The notes below the pieces were generated by a model. It saw only the letters and a list, made by a program, of their open reading frames with translations. It ran no database searches and was not told the DNA's origin. A program made the translations under genes and the position numbers. Of a stretch of DNA of 64,000 nt, positions 42,628-51,938 are shown piece by piece (within the stretch, counting starts at the first letter, position 1; every line of letters starts with the position of its first letter). Source of the DNA: an uncultured Chloracidobacterium sp. (GTDB taxonomy: Bacteria; Acidobacteriota; Blastocatellia; Pyrinomonadales; Pyrinomonadaceae); the NCBI GenBank assembly GCA_936914845.1, contig CAKZGE010000002.1, positions 124,001-188,000 on the forward strand, read 5' to 3'.

Positions 42628-43580
42628 CCAAAACGGACGGCAAAATTCCACGGCGCTTGAGCTTCCGCACCGCCGGAGCGGCCGTTTTTATATTGCTTGC
42701 TTTCGCGGCGGTCTATTTCTTAAGCGACCGGATACAGAAACATCGCGTCAATTTGCCGGAAGGGTACGAAGATTCCGACCTTAATCTCCAGGGTTCCAAA
42801 TTAAAGGGCTTTGCCCTCGGCGGCGAAGGTCTTTTGGCAGATATTTACTGGATGCGTTCGCTTCAATACATCGGCGATAAAATGGTGAAGGTGGCCGATC
42901 AGGACATCAATCTTGACGATCTGACGGGACTTTCTCCGCGGCTTCTTTATCCGTATCTCGACACCGCCACTGACCTTGACCCGCATTTTATCGCCGCTTA
43001 TTCATATGGTGCGACCGTTTTACCGGCCATCGACCCTCGCAAAGCTGTCGAGCTTACCGAGAAAGGCATTAGAAACAATCCGGATTCGTGGCGTCTCTAT
43101 CAATATCTCGGGTATATCTACTGGAAGTCCAATGATTTTCAGAAGGCGGCCGAGATCTATAAAAAGGGAGCCCAATTTCCCGAAGCACCGCCATTTATGA
43201 AGATGATGGCGGCGACCATGGATACCGAAGGCGGCAGCCGCTCAACCGCGTACGCAATATATCAAGGGATGTTGTCCGAAGCTATCGATGAACCGACCAA
43301 AAATGTCGCTCGTCTGCGGTTAAAGGAGATCGACGCAATGAACGAAATGGATGCGGCAAACTCCGTTTTGGCGGAATATCAGAAACAGCATGGAAGGTGC
43401 ATTTCCGGCATCGCCGAGCTTTTGCCGATGCTGTCCCGGATCGAGCTGCCCAACGGCGCCGAATTTCGCATAGACCGCTCCGGGAATTTGGTAGACCCGA
43501 GCGACGCTCCTTATATCCTGGCCTCGGAAAAATGCATCTTGAAACTCGATCCGCAACGTTCAAAACTCAGTATTCGATAA
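42624..43580 (+). CDS. Membrane-anchored TPR-like protein in the ABC operon
   Basis: A 318-residue protein with one N-terminal membrane helix (residues about 17-35, AAVFILLAFAAVYFLSD) and then a soluble helical domain. Tetratricopeptide-like repeats are seen around GIRNNPDSWRLYQYLGYIYWKSNDFQKAAEIYKKGAQFPEAPP. The C-terminal region contains a few conserved-looking cysteines (HGRCIS, SEKCILKL). It overlaps the permease by 4 bases and ends 4 bases before the ATPase gene. Its position between the permease and ATPase genes suggests that it acts with the exporter, perhaps as an accessory or adaptor. No exact family name. Confidence 0.8.
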   Translation: MTKTDGKIPRRLSFRTAGAAVFILLAFAAVYFLSDRIQKHRVNLPEGYEDSDLNLQGSKLKGFALGGEGLLADIYWMRSLQYIGDKMVKVADQDINLDDLTGLSPRLLYPYLDTATDLDPHFIAAYSYGATVLPAIDPRKAVELTEKGIRNNPDSWRLYQYLGYIYWKSNDFQKAAEIYKKGAQFPEAPPFMKMMAATMDTEGGSRSTAYAIYQGMLSEAIDEPTKNVARLRLKEIDAMNEMDAANSVLAEYQKQHGRCISGIAELLPMLSRIELPNGAEFRIDRSGNLVDPSDAPYILASEKCILKLDPQRSKLSIR

Positions 43581-43584
43581 GCAC

Positions 43585-44514
43585 ATGGAAGCAATATTAG
43601 AGATCGAAAATCTGTCTAAAGACTATGAAACGGGCTTTCTGCGTAAAAAGAAGGTGCGTGCGCTGGATTCGCTTGACCTGACCGTGCGCCCGGGAATTAT
43701 CTTCGGTTTCCTTGGCGGCAACGGAGCGGGGAAGACCACGACAATTAAAATACTCATGCGGCTGCTGTTTCCAAGCGAAGGCTCTGCCCGCATTCTCGGC
43801 CGCGATATTTCCGACGTCTCCATGCACGCAAGGATCGGGTATTGTCCGGAAAATCCGTATTTCTACGATTATTTGACCGCCCGCGAGCTCCTCGATTATT
43901 TTGGTGAATTGCTCGGGTTGGGTGCCGCCCGCCGAAAAGACAAGACCGAGGAACTGCTTTCCGCGGTCGGACTTGCCGAAAAAGACCGTGATAAACAATT
44001 GCGCAAATTCTCGAAAGGTATGCTCCAACGCGTAGGACTGGCACAATCGCTGATCAATGACCCGGAGATCGTTTTTCTCGATGAACCGATGAGCGGACTT
44101 GACCCGATGGGCCGCCGCGAGATCCGCCATCTGATCGCCGGGCTTCGCCAAAAAGGCACGACTGTTTTTATGTCAACGCATATTCTGTCTGATGTAGAAG
44201 CCCTGTGTGACGAAGTGGCGATCATGCGAGGCGGAAAACTTGCTGCGACGGGCGATCTTGAGGAACTGCTTGAACGGCACGGCGAAACGCAAAGCTTTGA
44301 GATCAGGGTTTCGGGTGTTTCACCGGAAAGGTTGACGGCAAGCTTCCCTTCTTCGTCGGTATCATTGGCGGCCGGTGGTTCTGCGATCCAGATCGGCGAC
44401 GAATCCCAGATCGATTCCGCCATTGCGGCCGTTCGGGCGAATGGCGGCAAGATCCTTTCTGTTCAACCGATCAAACAGTCGCTTGAAGAACTGTTTGTGG
44501 AACGAGCGGGATAA
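43585..44514 (+). CDS. ABC transporter ATP-binding protein
   Basis: A 309-residue ATPase. Walker A is GGNGAGKTT, the signature is LRKFSKGMLQRVGLAQS, Walker B ends VFLDEPMSGLDP, and the switch histidine is in MSTHILSD. A C-terminal extension of about 80 residues (SGVSPERLTASFPSS and on) is common in ABC-2 partners. It begins 4 bases after the TPR gene, so the permease, TPR protein and ATPase form one operon for an ABC-2 exporter. The substrate is unknown. It ends 1 base from the convergent 44516 gene stop. Confidence 0.95.
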   Translation: MEAILEIENLSKDYETGFLRKKKVRALDSLDLTVRPGIIFGFLGGNGAGKTTTIKILMRLLFPSEGSARILGRDISDVSMHARIGYCPENPYFYDYLTARELLDYFGELLGLGAARRKDKTEELLSAVGLAEKDRDKQLRKFSKGMLQRVGLAQSLINDPEIVFLDEPMSGLDPMGRREIRHLIAGLRQKGTTVFMSTHILSDVEALCDEVAIMRGGKLAATGDLEELLERHGETQSFEIRVSGVSPERLTASFPSSSVSLAAGGSAIQIGDESQIDSAIAAVRANGGKILSVQPIKQSLEELFVERAG

Positions 44515-44515
44515 C

Positions 44516-45025
44516 CTAGTTCGCCGCTCTGATGGCGGTCACCTTCCAACGGATGTTCGCTCGGTCGTCCTTGCGGTCAAATCCGTCTATCTGAGGCGTT
44601 ATTGTCACTGTTTGCCCGGGTTCTATTCTCGGCACTTGGGCCGGAGCCACCAATACACGCTTTTCTTTCAGAACCTTATTTTGCGAATCGACCACGGCCA
44701 CATTCACTTCCAAAATATCGATCGGCTTTGTTCCCTTGTTGCGAATATTGCCCACGATATACATTGATATTGCCCCAAAGCCATTCGGCGATTGAACCGT
44801 ATTCTCATTGGTCGCGATGATGATCTCCTTATTCAATTCGGCAAATTCCGGGGTCCCTTCCTTATAGGCTGCGTCCAATATTTTCGCTTTTTGGTCTTCG
44901 ACCGTTGGCCGAAAAGACAAAGCGAATATTACGGCGGCGATCAATGCTACGCCGACGAGGCCGCCGATCACGAGTCCCTTGTTTAAGCCCTTGCGTTCTG
45001 CAGGTTTTTCGGAAAAAAGGTCCAT
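44516..45025 (-). CDS. Small membrane-anchored protein, unknown function
   Basis: A 169-residue protein from the ATG at 45025 (MDLFSEKPAERKG). One membrane helix (GLVIGGLVGVALIAAVIFAL, about residues 18-37) is followed by a soluble domain with beta strands (ISMYIVGNIRNKGTKPIDILEVNVAVVDSQNKVL), which is similar in pattern to FxLYD/DUF2393-like extracellular beta-sandwich domains. No named family is certain. It is divergent from priA and convergent with the ABC operon. The longer frame to 45082 is unlikely. Confidence 0.7.
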   Translation of the reverse strand: MDLFSEKPAERKGLNKGLVIGGLVGVALIAAVIFALSFRPTVEDQKAKILDAAYKEGTPEFAELNKEIIIATNENTVQSPNGFGAISMYIVGNIRNKGTKPIDILEVNVAVVDSQNKVLKEKRVLVAPAQVPRIEPGQTVTITPQIDGFDRKDDRANIRWKVTAIRAAN

Positions 45026-45098
45026 AGTAATGTTTAGAGTGCAATTTGGTGTAAAAGGTTCCCAATAGGTTATCATTTTCACATCGCTTTCGCTAAAA

Positions 45099-47549
45099 AT
45101 GGCTGTTGAACATAAATTTGCCGAGGTTGCACTTCCGCTTCCCCTGCGCCGGACATTTACATATCACATACCGGTCGGTATGCGTTCGCAAATGCTCGCC
45201 GGTGCTCGTGTGTCGGTTCCGTTCGGCAAGCGCTATCTGACCGGATACGCGGTGGAATTCCATCAACATCTCGATCCGGCAACGGAGCTTCAGGAAGCTG
45301 ATATCAAAGACATCGTCGAATTGCTTGATGAAGAACCGCTGATCACATCAGAGATCCTTGAATTAACACGCTGGGCCGCCGATTATTACCTTGTTTCCTG
45401 GGGCGAGATGCTGAAGGCCGCGTTGCCGGCAGGTATCAATTCCTTGACCGAAAGGCTTGTGTCGATAACAGCCGAGGGCGGCCGCGAACTTGAACGGCCC
45501 GCTCGCAACTCGATCCGACGCGATGTCCTGCACCATCTGCAAGATGCCGGCAGCACACTTCAGGCCGACCTTGAGCGATCTTTTGGCAAAGATGCGGCAA
45601 GACGAGCTTTGAATTCTCTTTCCCGCGACCTCTTCGTTAGCTTTTCCCAGGTCAGGCACGCCCCCAAAACCAAGGCTAAACGTCAGCGTTCTGTTGCTCT
45701 TCTCGATGAAAATGCCGACGACAAGCCCCTTAACCCGCAGCAGCTAAGGATACTGGAAGCATTAAAAGCCGCCGATGGTGAAATGCTTTTTACAGATTTG
45801 ATGCAACAGGCAGAGATCGCCGCTTCGCCGATAAACACCTTAGCAAAACGCGGCTATTTATCAGTTGAAATAGCGGAAGTATTCCGCGACCCGCTTAAAA
45901 ACGAAGAGATACCGACGGCTCCGGAGTTTGAACTCAGCCCGGCACAAGTTTCAGTGCTAAGCGAGATCACCGCGGGGTTAGGTTCCGGTTTTAACGCCTT
46001 TCTTTTGCATGGCGTAACGGGCAGTGGGAAAACCGAAGTTTACATTCGCGCCATGCGGCAGGCTCTAGATAACGGCCGTTCGGCTCTGATGTTGGTTCCG
46101 GAGATCGCCTTAACACCGATATTCTCACGGCGCCTGCGATCCGTTTTCGGCTCCGAGGTGGCGATCCTGCATTCGAATCTCTCGGCCGGCGAACGCTTTG
46201 ACGAATGGAGAAATCTTTACCGCGGCCGGGCTCGCGTAGCTATCGGAACCCGATCCGCCGTTTTTGCACCGCTGCGCGATCTGGGCCTCGTCATCATCGA
46301 TGAAGAACATGACCCGTCTTATCGACAGCACGAATCGCCGTTCTACAATGGCCGCGACCTCGCGGTGATGCGGTCGAATCTTGCCAAAGCCACGGCCGTG
46401 CTCGGTTCGGCGACACCGGCACTGGAAACTTTCCAGAACGCGAAAAGCGGCAAATACCGCTATCTGCGGCTCCCCGAACGCATCGGCGGACGTCCGCTGG
46501 CGACGGCTGAGGTGATCGATATGCGCGAGGTATTCCGCTCGGCGGGCAAAGACGTGACCATTTCGCCGGAGCTGGCCTCCGCGATCGAGGCGACGCGCGC
46601 CAGAGGTGAACAATCGATCATTTTGCTCAACCGCCGCGGCTTTTCACAGTTCGTCATGTGCCGCTCCTGTGGTGAAACACTGCGATGCAAAAACTGCGAT
46701 ATTTCAATGACCTACCATCGCGGCGAGCGACGGTTGACGTGCCACTATTGCCTGCACACGACCGGTGTTCCGGATGTTTGCCCATTCTGCGAAAGCGAAT
46801 TTCTTTATTTTGTGGGCGAAGGGACCGAACAGCTCGAAAGCTCTTTGATGAATAGGTTTCCGGGGCTTCGTGTCGCCCGCGTCGATCGTGACACCATGTC
46901 CCGCAGGGGCGAGATGTCGAAAACGCTGCTTGCTTTTGATAAGGGCGAACTTGATATGCTGGTCGGCACCCAAATGTTGGCAAAGGGCCATGATTTCCAC
47001 AACGTTACTCTGGTTGGCGTCATTTCTGTCGATACCGGTCTCGGCATGCCAGATTTTCGCGCCGCTGAACGCACCTTTCAGCTTCTTACACAGGTTGCCG
47101 GGCGAGCCGGACGCGGCAAACTTGCCGGCCGCGTACTGATCCAAACCTATCATCCCGAACATTACGCCATTCGGCATGCCGCTAAACAAGATTTCGAAGG
47201 CTTTTTTGCCGAAGAATTACGGTTTCGGCGGTTGATGTCCTACCCACCGTTCGTGGTGCTGGCATCAGTGCTGGTTCATCATGAAGATCGCCGGTACGCA
47301 TATCAGCAGGCCGAACTTTTTCGCACCTCACTGGAAAGAGCTAATTCCGACAGATCCAGCCGCGTTTACGGTGTTGCTCCGGCTTCTCTGCCAAAGCTTC
47401 GAAATGAATTTCGGCTCCAGATATTGATCAAATCTGCCAGCCGCAAAAACTTAAGGGCAATGATCGACATTGCCCTTGCGGATGCGGCCGCGGCCGGATG
47501 CGATCTCCGCATCATAAATGTAGAGATCGACCCCATCAATGTTATGTAG
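45099..47549 (+). CDS. priA: Primosomal protein N' (replication restart helicase)
   Basis: PriA binds stalled forks and reloads the replicative helicase. An 816-residue protein with the 3'-DNA-binding domain first (LPLPLRRTFTYHIP). Then come helicase Walker A GVTGSGKTE (residues 305-312) and Walker B DEEH (401-404). The zinc-binding region starts at Cys521 (MCRSCGETLRCKNC, LTCHYCLHTTG, CPFC), and the second helicase half contains QMLAKGHDF and VAGRAGRG. Family length. Its stop codon lies 2 bases from the convergent Uma2 gene stop. Start as the ATG at 45099. Confidence 0.98.
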   Translation: MAVEHKFAEVALPLPLRRTFTYHIPVGMRSQMLAGARVSVPFGKRYLTGYAVEFHQHLDPATELQEADIKDIVELLDEEPLITSEILELTRWAADYYLVSWGEMLKAALPAGINSLTERLVSITAEGGRELERPARNSIRRDVLHHLQDAGSTLQADLERSFGKDAARRALNSLSRDLFVSFSQVRHAPKTKAKRQRSVALLDENADDKPLNPQQLRILEALKAADGEMLFTDLMQQAEIAASPINTLAKRGYLSVEIAEVFRDPLKNEEIPTAPEFELSPAQVSVLSEITAGLGSGFNAFLLHGVTGSGKTEVYIRAMRQALDNGRSALMLVPEIALTPIFSRRLRSVFGSEVAILHSNLSAGERFDEWRNLYRGRARVAIGTRSAVFAPLRDLGLVIIDEEHDPSYRQHESPFYNGRDLAVMRSNLAKATAVLGSATPALETFQNAKSGKYRYLRLPERIGGRPLATAEVIDMREVFRSAGKDVTISPELASAIEATRARGEQSIILLNRRGFSQFVMCRSCGETLRCKNCDISMTYHRGERRLTCHYCLHTTGVPDVCPFCESEFLYFVGEGTEQLESSLMNRFPGLRVARVDRDTMSRRGEMSKTLLAFDKGELDMLVGTQMLAKGHDFHNVTLVGVISVDTGLGMPDFRAAERTFQLLTQVAGRAGRGKLAGRVLIQTYHPEHYAIRHAAKQDFEGFFAEELRFRRLMSYPPFVVLASVLVHHEDRRYAYQQAELFRTSLERANSDRSSRVYGVAPASLPKLRNEFRLQILIKSASRKNLRAMIDIALADAAAAGCDLRIINVEIDPINVM

Positions 47550-47551
47550 CG

Positions 47552-48136
47552 CTAGTTTACTGCCGTCGAAGAAAGCTGCGTATGGCCGAATTTGATCTGC
47601 GCATAGATCTCCTGCAGCGAAACCTTACAATTGATCGATTCCATTGAAACCACGTCGTCCCGCTCATTGTAAATGCGATAGATCCATTGCTTGGCGTTTT
47701 GCCGGGCATAATGCTCGATCCGCATTTCATCTTCCTTTACCAATAAACATTCTTTGATGCTTTCCATGCCCAAAAAACTCTCGAGTTTTTGAGTACGGTC
47801 CGACGAATTCGTTCCGTTGGAAAATATCTCAACAATGACGGTCGGGTTTTCCAGGAGATCCTGTTCAGAATTGGTAAATTTCGGTTCATTGCTCACCACC
47901 ACTACGTCCGGCAGCGTCACCGCCTTGTTGGGCAGCCGAACGCGCATACTGCTGACATATATTTCAGACCTATGGCCATGGATGCGGCTGCCGATCGCGA
48001 TCGCCGCATTTGACACTATCAGGCTGTGGCGACGGTTGGATGCCGGTCGATCGAAAGCGGCCGAACGGTCATTGCGAGCCGCCCGGTCATTGACAGAATT
48101 GGACGCGGCCGATTGATCAAGGGCTTTTTCATTCAT
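47552..48136 (-). CDS. Uma2-family (DUF820) predicted nuclease with atypical N-terminus
   Basis: A 194-residue protein of the Uma2 family of PD-(D/E)XK nuclease-like proteins. The core is intact: SSMRVRL, LPDVVVVSNEPKF, NPTVIVEIFS and KECLLVKEDEMRIEHYARQ. However, the first 45-50 residues are low complexity (ND, RR, AS repeats) instead of the usual YLELE-x-x-GE-type opening. The DNA for that part has short repeats of CGGTCATTG, so it could be a local rearrangement or a decayed N-terminus. CGGAGCAG precedes the ATG. Uma2 proteins are often found in multicopy in cyanobacteria and Acidobacteriota; function unknown. Confidence 0.75.
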   Translation of the reverse strand: MNEKALDQSAASNSVNDRAARNDRSAAFDRPASNRRHSLIVSNAAIAIGSRIHGHRSEIYVSSMRVRLPNKAVTLPDVVVVSNEPKFTNSEQDLLENPTVIVEIFSNGTNSSDRTQKLESFLGMESIKECLLVKEDEMRIEHYARQNAKQWIYRIYNERDDVVSMESINCKVSLQEIYAQIKFGHTQLSSTAVN

Positions 48137-48275
48137 ATTGATACTGCTCCGAAAATAAAGAATTAAGCAAATAAAAGCGTTATTGGGGCAACGGCATCAG
48201 AGGGTTTTACTTGGGGAAAGTTTGTTTGTAAAAATAGTGTTGCATATAGAACAAGATTTTTTCAAGGTAATTTCT

Positions 48276-49313
48276 ATGAAACTTTCCGAATTGGCCGCAC
48301 AAACTTCCGCTGAGATCGAACAAGGTTCTCCGGACGCAATCATTTCCAAAGCCGCCGGGCTTGATATCGCAGGTCCCGGCGATATTAGTTTTTTGGCTAA
48401 TCCGAAATATACCCCACAGATAAAAACGACCTCGGCGGGTGCCCTATTTCTCGCCGCCGGTGTCGATTGTGACCGGCAAGACATCGCCATTCTACGGACC
48501 AAAGATCCTTATCTGGCGTACACACGAGCTTTGCGGTTGTTCCACCCGCCGGAACCGATCCGCGCAGGCATTCACCCATCAGCGGTGATCGACGCTTCTG
48601 CCGTGATCGATGCTTCGGCGGAGATCAGTGCCAACGTCGTTATCGGAAAAGACTGCCGTGTTGAAGCGGACGTTAAGCTTTTTCCGAACGTTACGATATA
48701 TGACGGGAGCACCATCGGCCGCGGCAGCCTTGTGCATTCCGGTGTTTCGATCCGCGAAAATTCACATATCGGCAAAAACTGTATCGTCCACAACAATTCA
48801 ACTATCGGCTCCGATGGTTTCGGATATGCAAAAGACGAGACAAGAGGCTGGTTGAAGATTCCCCAGACCGGCCGAGTAGTTTTGGAAGATGATGTAGAGA
48901 TCGGTGCTAATACCTCAATTGATTGTGCATCGGTCGGCGAAACGCGCATCAAACGCGGCGCAAAGATCGACAATCTTGTCCAGATCGGCCATTCCTGCAC
49001 GGTCGGCGAAGACACTTTGATCTGCGCTCAGACCGGGCTGGCGGGCAGTTCTGTTATCGGCGACCGCGTCATACTTGCCGGACAGGTCGGGATCGCCGGA
49101 CACCTGAAGGTAGGGGATGACGTGGTAATTACGGCAAAATCCGCCACTTCGCACGATGTCGAAAGCGGCAAGATCCTTTCGGGTATCCCCGCTTTTGAAA
49201 ACAGGGATTGGCTGCGTTCGGTAGCCGCCTTTCGCAAACTCGGTGAGATCGCCAAAAAGCTGCGTGAGGTTGAAAGGCGTTTGAACTCGGCCGGTCAAAG
49301 TTCCGACGTCTGA
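48276..49313 (+). CDS. lpxD: UDP-3-O-acylglucosamine N-acyltransferase (second copy)
   Basis: A second LpxD of 345 residues, longer than the copy at 14022-14981 (319). It starts MKLSELAAQTSAEIEQG at the ATG at 48276 with AAGGTAA upstream; the frame's first codon at 48183 is not used. Hexapeptide beta-helix repeats are clear (AVIDASAVIDASAEISANVVIG). The catalytic histidine is in NLVQIGHSCTVG. The C-terminus is a charged helix (EIAKKLREVERRLNSAG). It overlaps the end of the convergent 49295-50428 gene by 19 bases. Whether the two copies differ in acyl chain choice cannot be told from sequence. Confidence 0.95.
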   Translation: MKLSELAAQTSAEIEQGSPDAIISKAAGLDIAGPGDISFLANPKYTPQIKTTSAGALFLAAGVDCDRQDIAILRTKDPYLAYTRALRLFHPPEPIRAGIHPSAVIDASAVIDASAEISANVVIGKDCRVEADVKLFPNVTIYDGSTIGRGSLVHSGVSIRENSHIGKNCIVHNNSTIGSDGFGYAKDETRGWLKIPQTGRVVLEDDVEIGANTSIDCASVGETRIKRGAKIDNLVQIGHSCTVGEDTLICAQTGLAGSSVIGDRVILAGQVGIAGHLKVGDDVVITAKSATSHDVESGKILSGIPAFENRDWLRSVAAFRKLGEIAKKLREVERRLNSAGQSSDV

Positions 49314-50428
49314 CCGTTCGGTCTCTGCGGTATTAGACGGCATCTGACGGCTGCTATCTTAAAACTCTCATCCTTGGCTTGCGGCACAGCTTCGGCGGCT
49401 CCGGCCCGTTTGCGTTCCCAATGTCCCGGAACACCGCCCGCAGCTTCGACCCAAAGAAAACCTTCGCGAACGGGCACTTCCGTCGGTTTCGCCGCAATTG
49501 CCGCCGCGGAGAAGCTCTTTTTCAACACCGCCGCGATGAAGTTGTTTCGCTTACGCCGGCGGATTGCCTGGCGGCCGGCCTCCACCGCGGGCAGTCGATG
49601 ATCGCGAACGGTTGGCGGAACGGCTACGGCCGTTTTTACCTTCGCGGCACAATGGCGTACCAAATAGAACCGTTCGGCAAAGGTCAATTTGAGTCCGCCA
49701 TCAAATTCAGGGTCGTCCCGGCCATAGAGCATTTCGCCTTCCGAGCGAAATTTCCAGCCTCGGCCCTCCAGTAGTTTTGGGTCCATCCATTCGCGAATCA
49801 CGTCAAAATGTCCCAGTTCATATTCAATCGATTCCAGTTCCATTCCGGCGATCCGCTCGGCGACGCTGTTTAGATATTCATTCTCGATGTCCACATCGCC
49901 GATAACTTCCAACGCCCGCGTCTTTGAACTCGCCAGATCGCTTTCGCTCATTACCACCTTCGCACTCTGCCACTGCAGCGGCGAGGCAAATGTATAGCGA
50001 AAGTCGGAATTGCCGAGATCACCCGCCGTCGAACGAACATATCGATTCATGAACGCATCTTTCTTTTCTTCGAAATCGGTTCTGAATGCATCGCTTTCAC
50101 CGGTTATTTCAGTATCAAGATAGAATTTTCTCAAAATGGAGCTTAGATCGCTGTCCTCTGACCTGATGCCATAGCTGAAGTCGTAATACAGAGCGTCCAT
50201 CGCCCTGTAAAAATGCAACGCCCGAACCGTGTCCAGCGTTGCTTCCGAACCCGTCTGCGGCGGGTCGCTGAAATCAAAGAATTCCTGCGTCAGATCGGCA
50301 AAATCGAATGTTGAAGGCGGAAAGGGCGTGATCAGCTTTGACTTTCCGCCCGCGAGCGGCGAAGCACTGATGCCGATCAGCTCGCGGACGTGTTGAAAGA
50401 TCAAAGACAGCACCGGTATCATATCCAT
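49295..50428 (-). CDS. Cassette gene 3: unknown protein sharing a beta-rich domain with its neighbour
   Basis: A 377-residue protein from the ATG at 50428, with GGAGG 7 bases upstream. It overlaps the stop of the 502-residue protein by 10 bases. No signal peptide or membrane helix, so it is probably cytoplasmic or exported by a special route. Residues 201-266 (IEYELGHFDVIREW, EGRGWKF, ERFYLVRHCAAK) match in layout a region of the neighbouring protein (IEFELTQVPIVRSW, SNKWRF, FIFARNIKL). The last 110 residues are rich in R, A and K. No known family. It is the last gene of a three-gene coupled cassette. Confidence 0.65.
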   Translation of the reverse strand: MDMIPVLSLIFQHVRELIGISASPLAGGKSKLITPFPPSTFDFADLTQEFFDFSDPPQTGSEATLDTVRALHFYRAMDALYYDFSYGIRSEDSDLSSILRKFYLDTEITGESDAFRTDFEEKKDAFMNRYVRSTAGDLGNSDFRYTFASPLQWQSAKVVMSESDLASSKTRALEVIGDVDIENEYLNSVAERIAGMELESIEYELGHFDVIREWMDPKLLEGRGWKFRSEGEMLYGRDDPEFDGGLKLTFAERFYLVRHCAAKVKTAVAVPPTVRDHRLPAVEAGRQAIRRRKRNNFIAAVLKKSFSAAAIAAKPTEVPVREGFLWVEAAGGVPGHWERKRAGAAEAVPQAKDESFKIAAVRCRLIPQRPNGQTSEL

Positions 50429-51927
50429 GCCGTCACCTCCGGATCCGGATCCGGGCACAATGGCAAAATATGGTTCCGAAATCCGATCGCCTGCATTCCA
50501 TTGACGACCATCATATCGTCCTGCTGTGTCACCTGCAGATCCTTTTCCGTCGTGTTGTAGCTTGCTTTTGCTCCCATCGAAAATGGCCCCAGATTAAATC
50601 CGCCCTTTCCGTCGGTAGATCGCGTCGCTTCGGTCTGCATCTTTTCGTAGGTTGATCTCGAAAGCTTTATATTGCGGGCAAAGATGAACACCGTCGGATA
50701 TGCAAAAAGCGAACCTCGCGGATCGGCCGGATCTCCGCTGCTAAGCACACCTTTTCCTTCGGTTCCCGCGGCTGTCGTGCCCGGCTTGAAACGCCATTTA
50801 TTGCTAAGCAGGAAATCTTCTCTGAACCACGACCGCACGATCGGCACTTGGGTCAGTTCAAATTCTATTTTTGACGAATCAAAACTAATGCTATTTGATG
50901 TATCCAATCGCGTATGGCTTCCTTTTGCTCCGCCGAAAAAGGCATAACGAGCGCCGCCGCTGTATTTTTGAGTTTTGGTCAGATCCGTGCTTTTCAGCTG
51001 CGACGAAGAAAACGAGAATCCCGTCCACCCTCCCGAATCGTAGAATCCCGCGGGCACGATGCGGGCGACATTGTAATCAAGCGAATCGATCAGCGAGGTG
51101 CGAGTGCTCCGGCGGAATATCTCTTCGTACTGCTTCTTCAAAAGGCTCATACTGGTTCCTTCAAGCTGCGACAGATCGGCCGTCAGCTTTTCGTATTTGG
51201 ATTTGAACCCGCTCGTTTCCCATTTGTCATACGCAGTCGAGACCATCTTATAAAGCTGTGGCCCAAGCATCGAAGCCTTCTGGACATCAGCCGCGCTTCC
51301 CGTCACCGCCTTTCCCATCAGATCTATATATTTTTCGAGTGCATTGTTATATTCCACTGCGTAATAGGTGTAAGCGGTTTCAAGCTTAGACGGCATTTCT
51401 TCTGTTACTTCCAACCCATCGGCCGTGGTTTTCGTGACCGTTTGCGGCATCAGCTCGGCCCGGATCTTATCAATGCGCTCCTGAACATGCGGAGATGTCA
51501 CCGTATCCGCTACCTCTGTGCTGTCAAATAGACTTCCGTAAATGTGAGAGATGCGGTTTTGCGGTTCCCACACCTGGAGACTATCGATCATGCCGCTCTT
51601 ATTCGGAACGGTGTCCACCAGCAATGAAAAATTATCCATTGCCACGGTCAATTCATAGCTCGCGTCCCCGCGGGCCGTTTCGCGGTCCTCTTCCGACATA
51701 CCCTGCCATTTTTCCGGATCTACGGGTCGCCGCAAGCCTTTTAGAAATGCAAAATCTTCAGCATTTACCGGAATTCCCGGTGTGCACCAAGTAAAGAAAT
51801 TTGAATCGGCGAACGGCACGTCGCCTTTCAGTTTTGCCTTTTCGCTTTCGGGCAAATTGTTCTTTCCATTGACGATCTGATCTATCGTTTCTCCCAATAC
51901 GTTGTTGATAAATGTTTCTGAATCCAT
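50419..51927 (-). CDS. Cassette gene 2: unknown beta-rich protein
   Basis: A 502-residue protein from the ATG at 51927, supported by GGAGG 6 bases upstream. The longer frame to 52161 would overlap the previous gene by over 220 bases. No signal peptide. Residues 1-290 are helical and charged. Residues about 300-500 are beta-rich with conserved-looking blocks GGWTGFSFSSS (299-309), IEFELTQVPIVRSW (354-367), LFAYPTVFIFARNIKL (407-422), FNLGPFSMGAKA (444-455) and VNGMQAIGFRNHILP (475-489). I have seen similar beta-rich C-terminal blocks in uncharacterised proteins of various bacteria, but cannot name the family. Middle gene of the cassette. Confidence 0.65.
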   Translation of the reverse strand: MDSETFINNVLGETIDQIVNGKNNLPESEKAKLKGDVPFADSNFFTWCTPGIPVNAEDFAFLKGLRRPVDPEKWQGMSEEDRETARGDASYELTVAMDNFSLLVDTVPNKSGMIDSLQVWEPQNRISHIYGSLFDSTEVADTVTSPHVQERIDKIRAELMPQTVTKTTADGLEVTEEMPSKLETAYTYYAVEYNNALEKYIDLMGKAVTGSAADVQKASMLGPQLYKMVSTAYDKWETSGFKSKYEKLTADLSQLEGTSMSLLKKQYEEIFRRSTRTSLIDSLDYNVARIVPAGFYDSGGWTGFSFSSSQLKSTDLTKTQKYSGGARYAFFGGAKGSHTRLDTSNSISFDSSKIEFELTQVPIVRSWFREDFLLSNKWRFKPGTTAAGTEGKGVLSSGDPADPRGSLFAYPTVFIFARNIKLSRSTYEKMQTEATRSTDGKGGFNLGPFSMGAKASYNTTEKDLQVTQQDDMMVVNGMQAIGFRNHILPLCPDPDPEVTAWI

Positions 51928-51938
51928 TTTTTCCTCCG

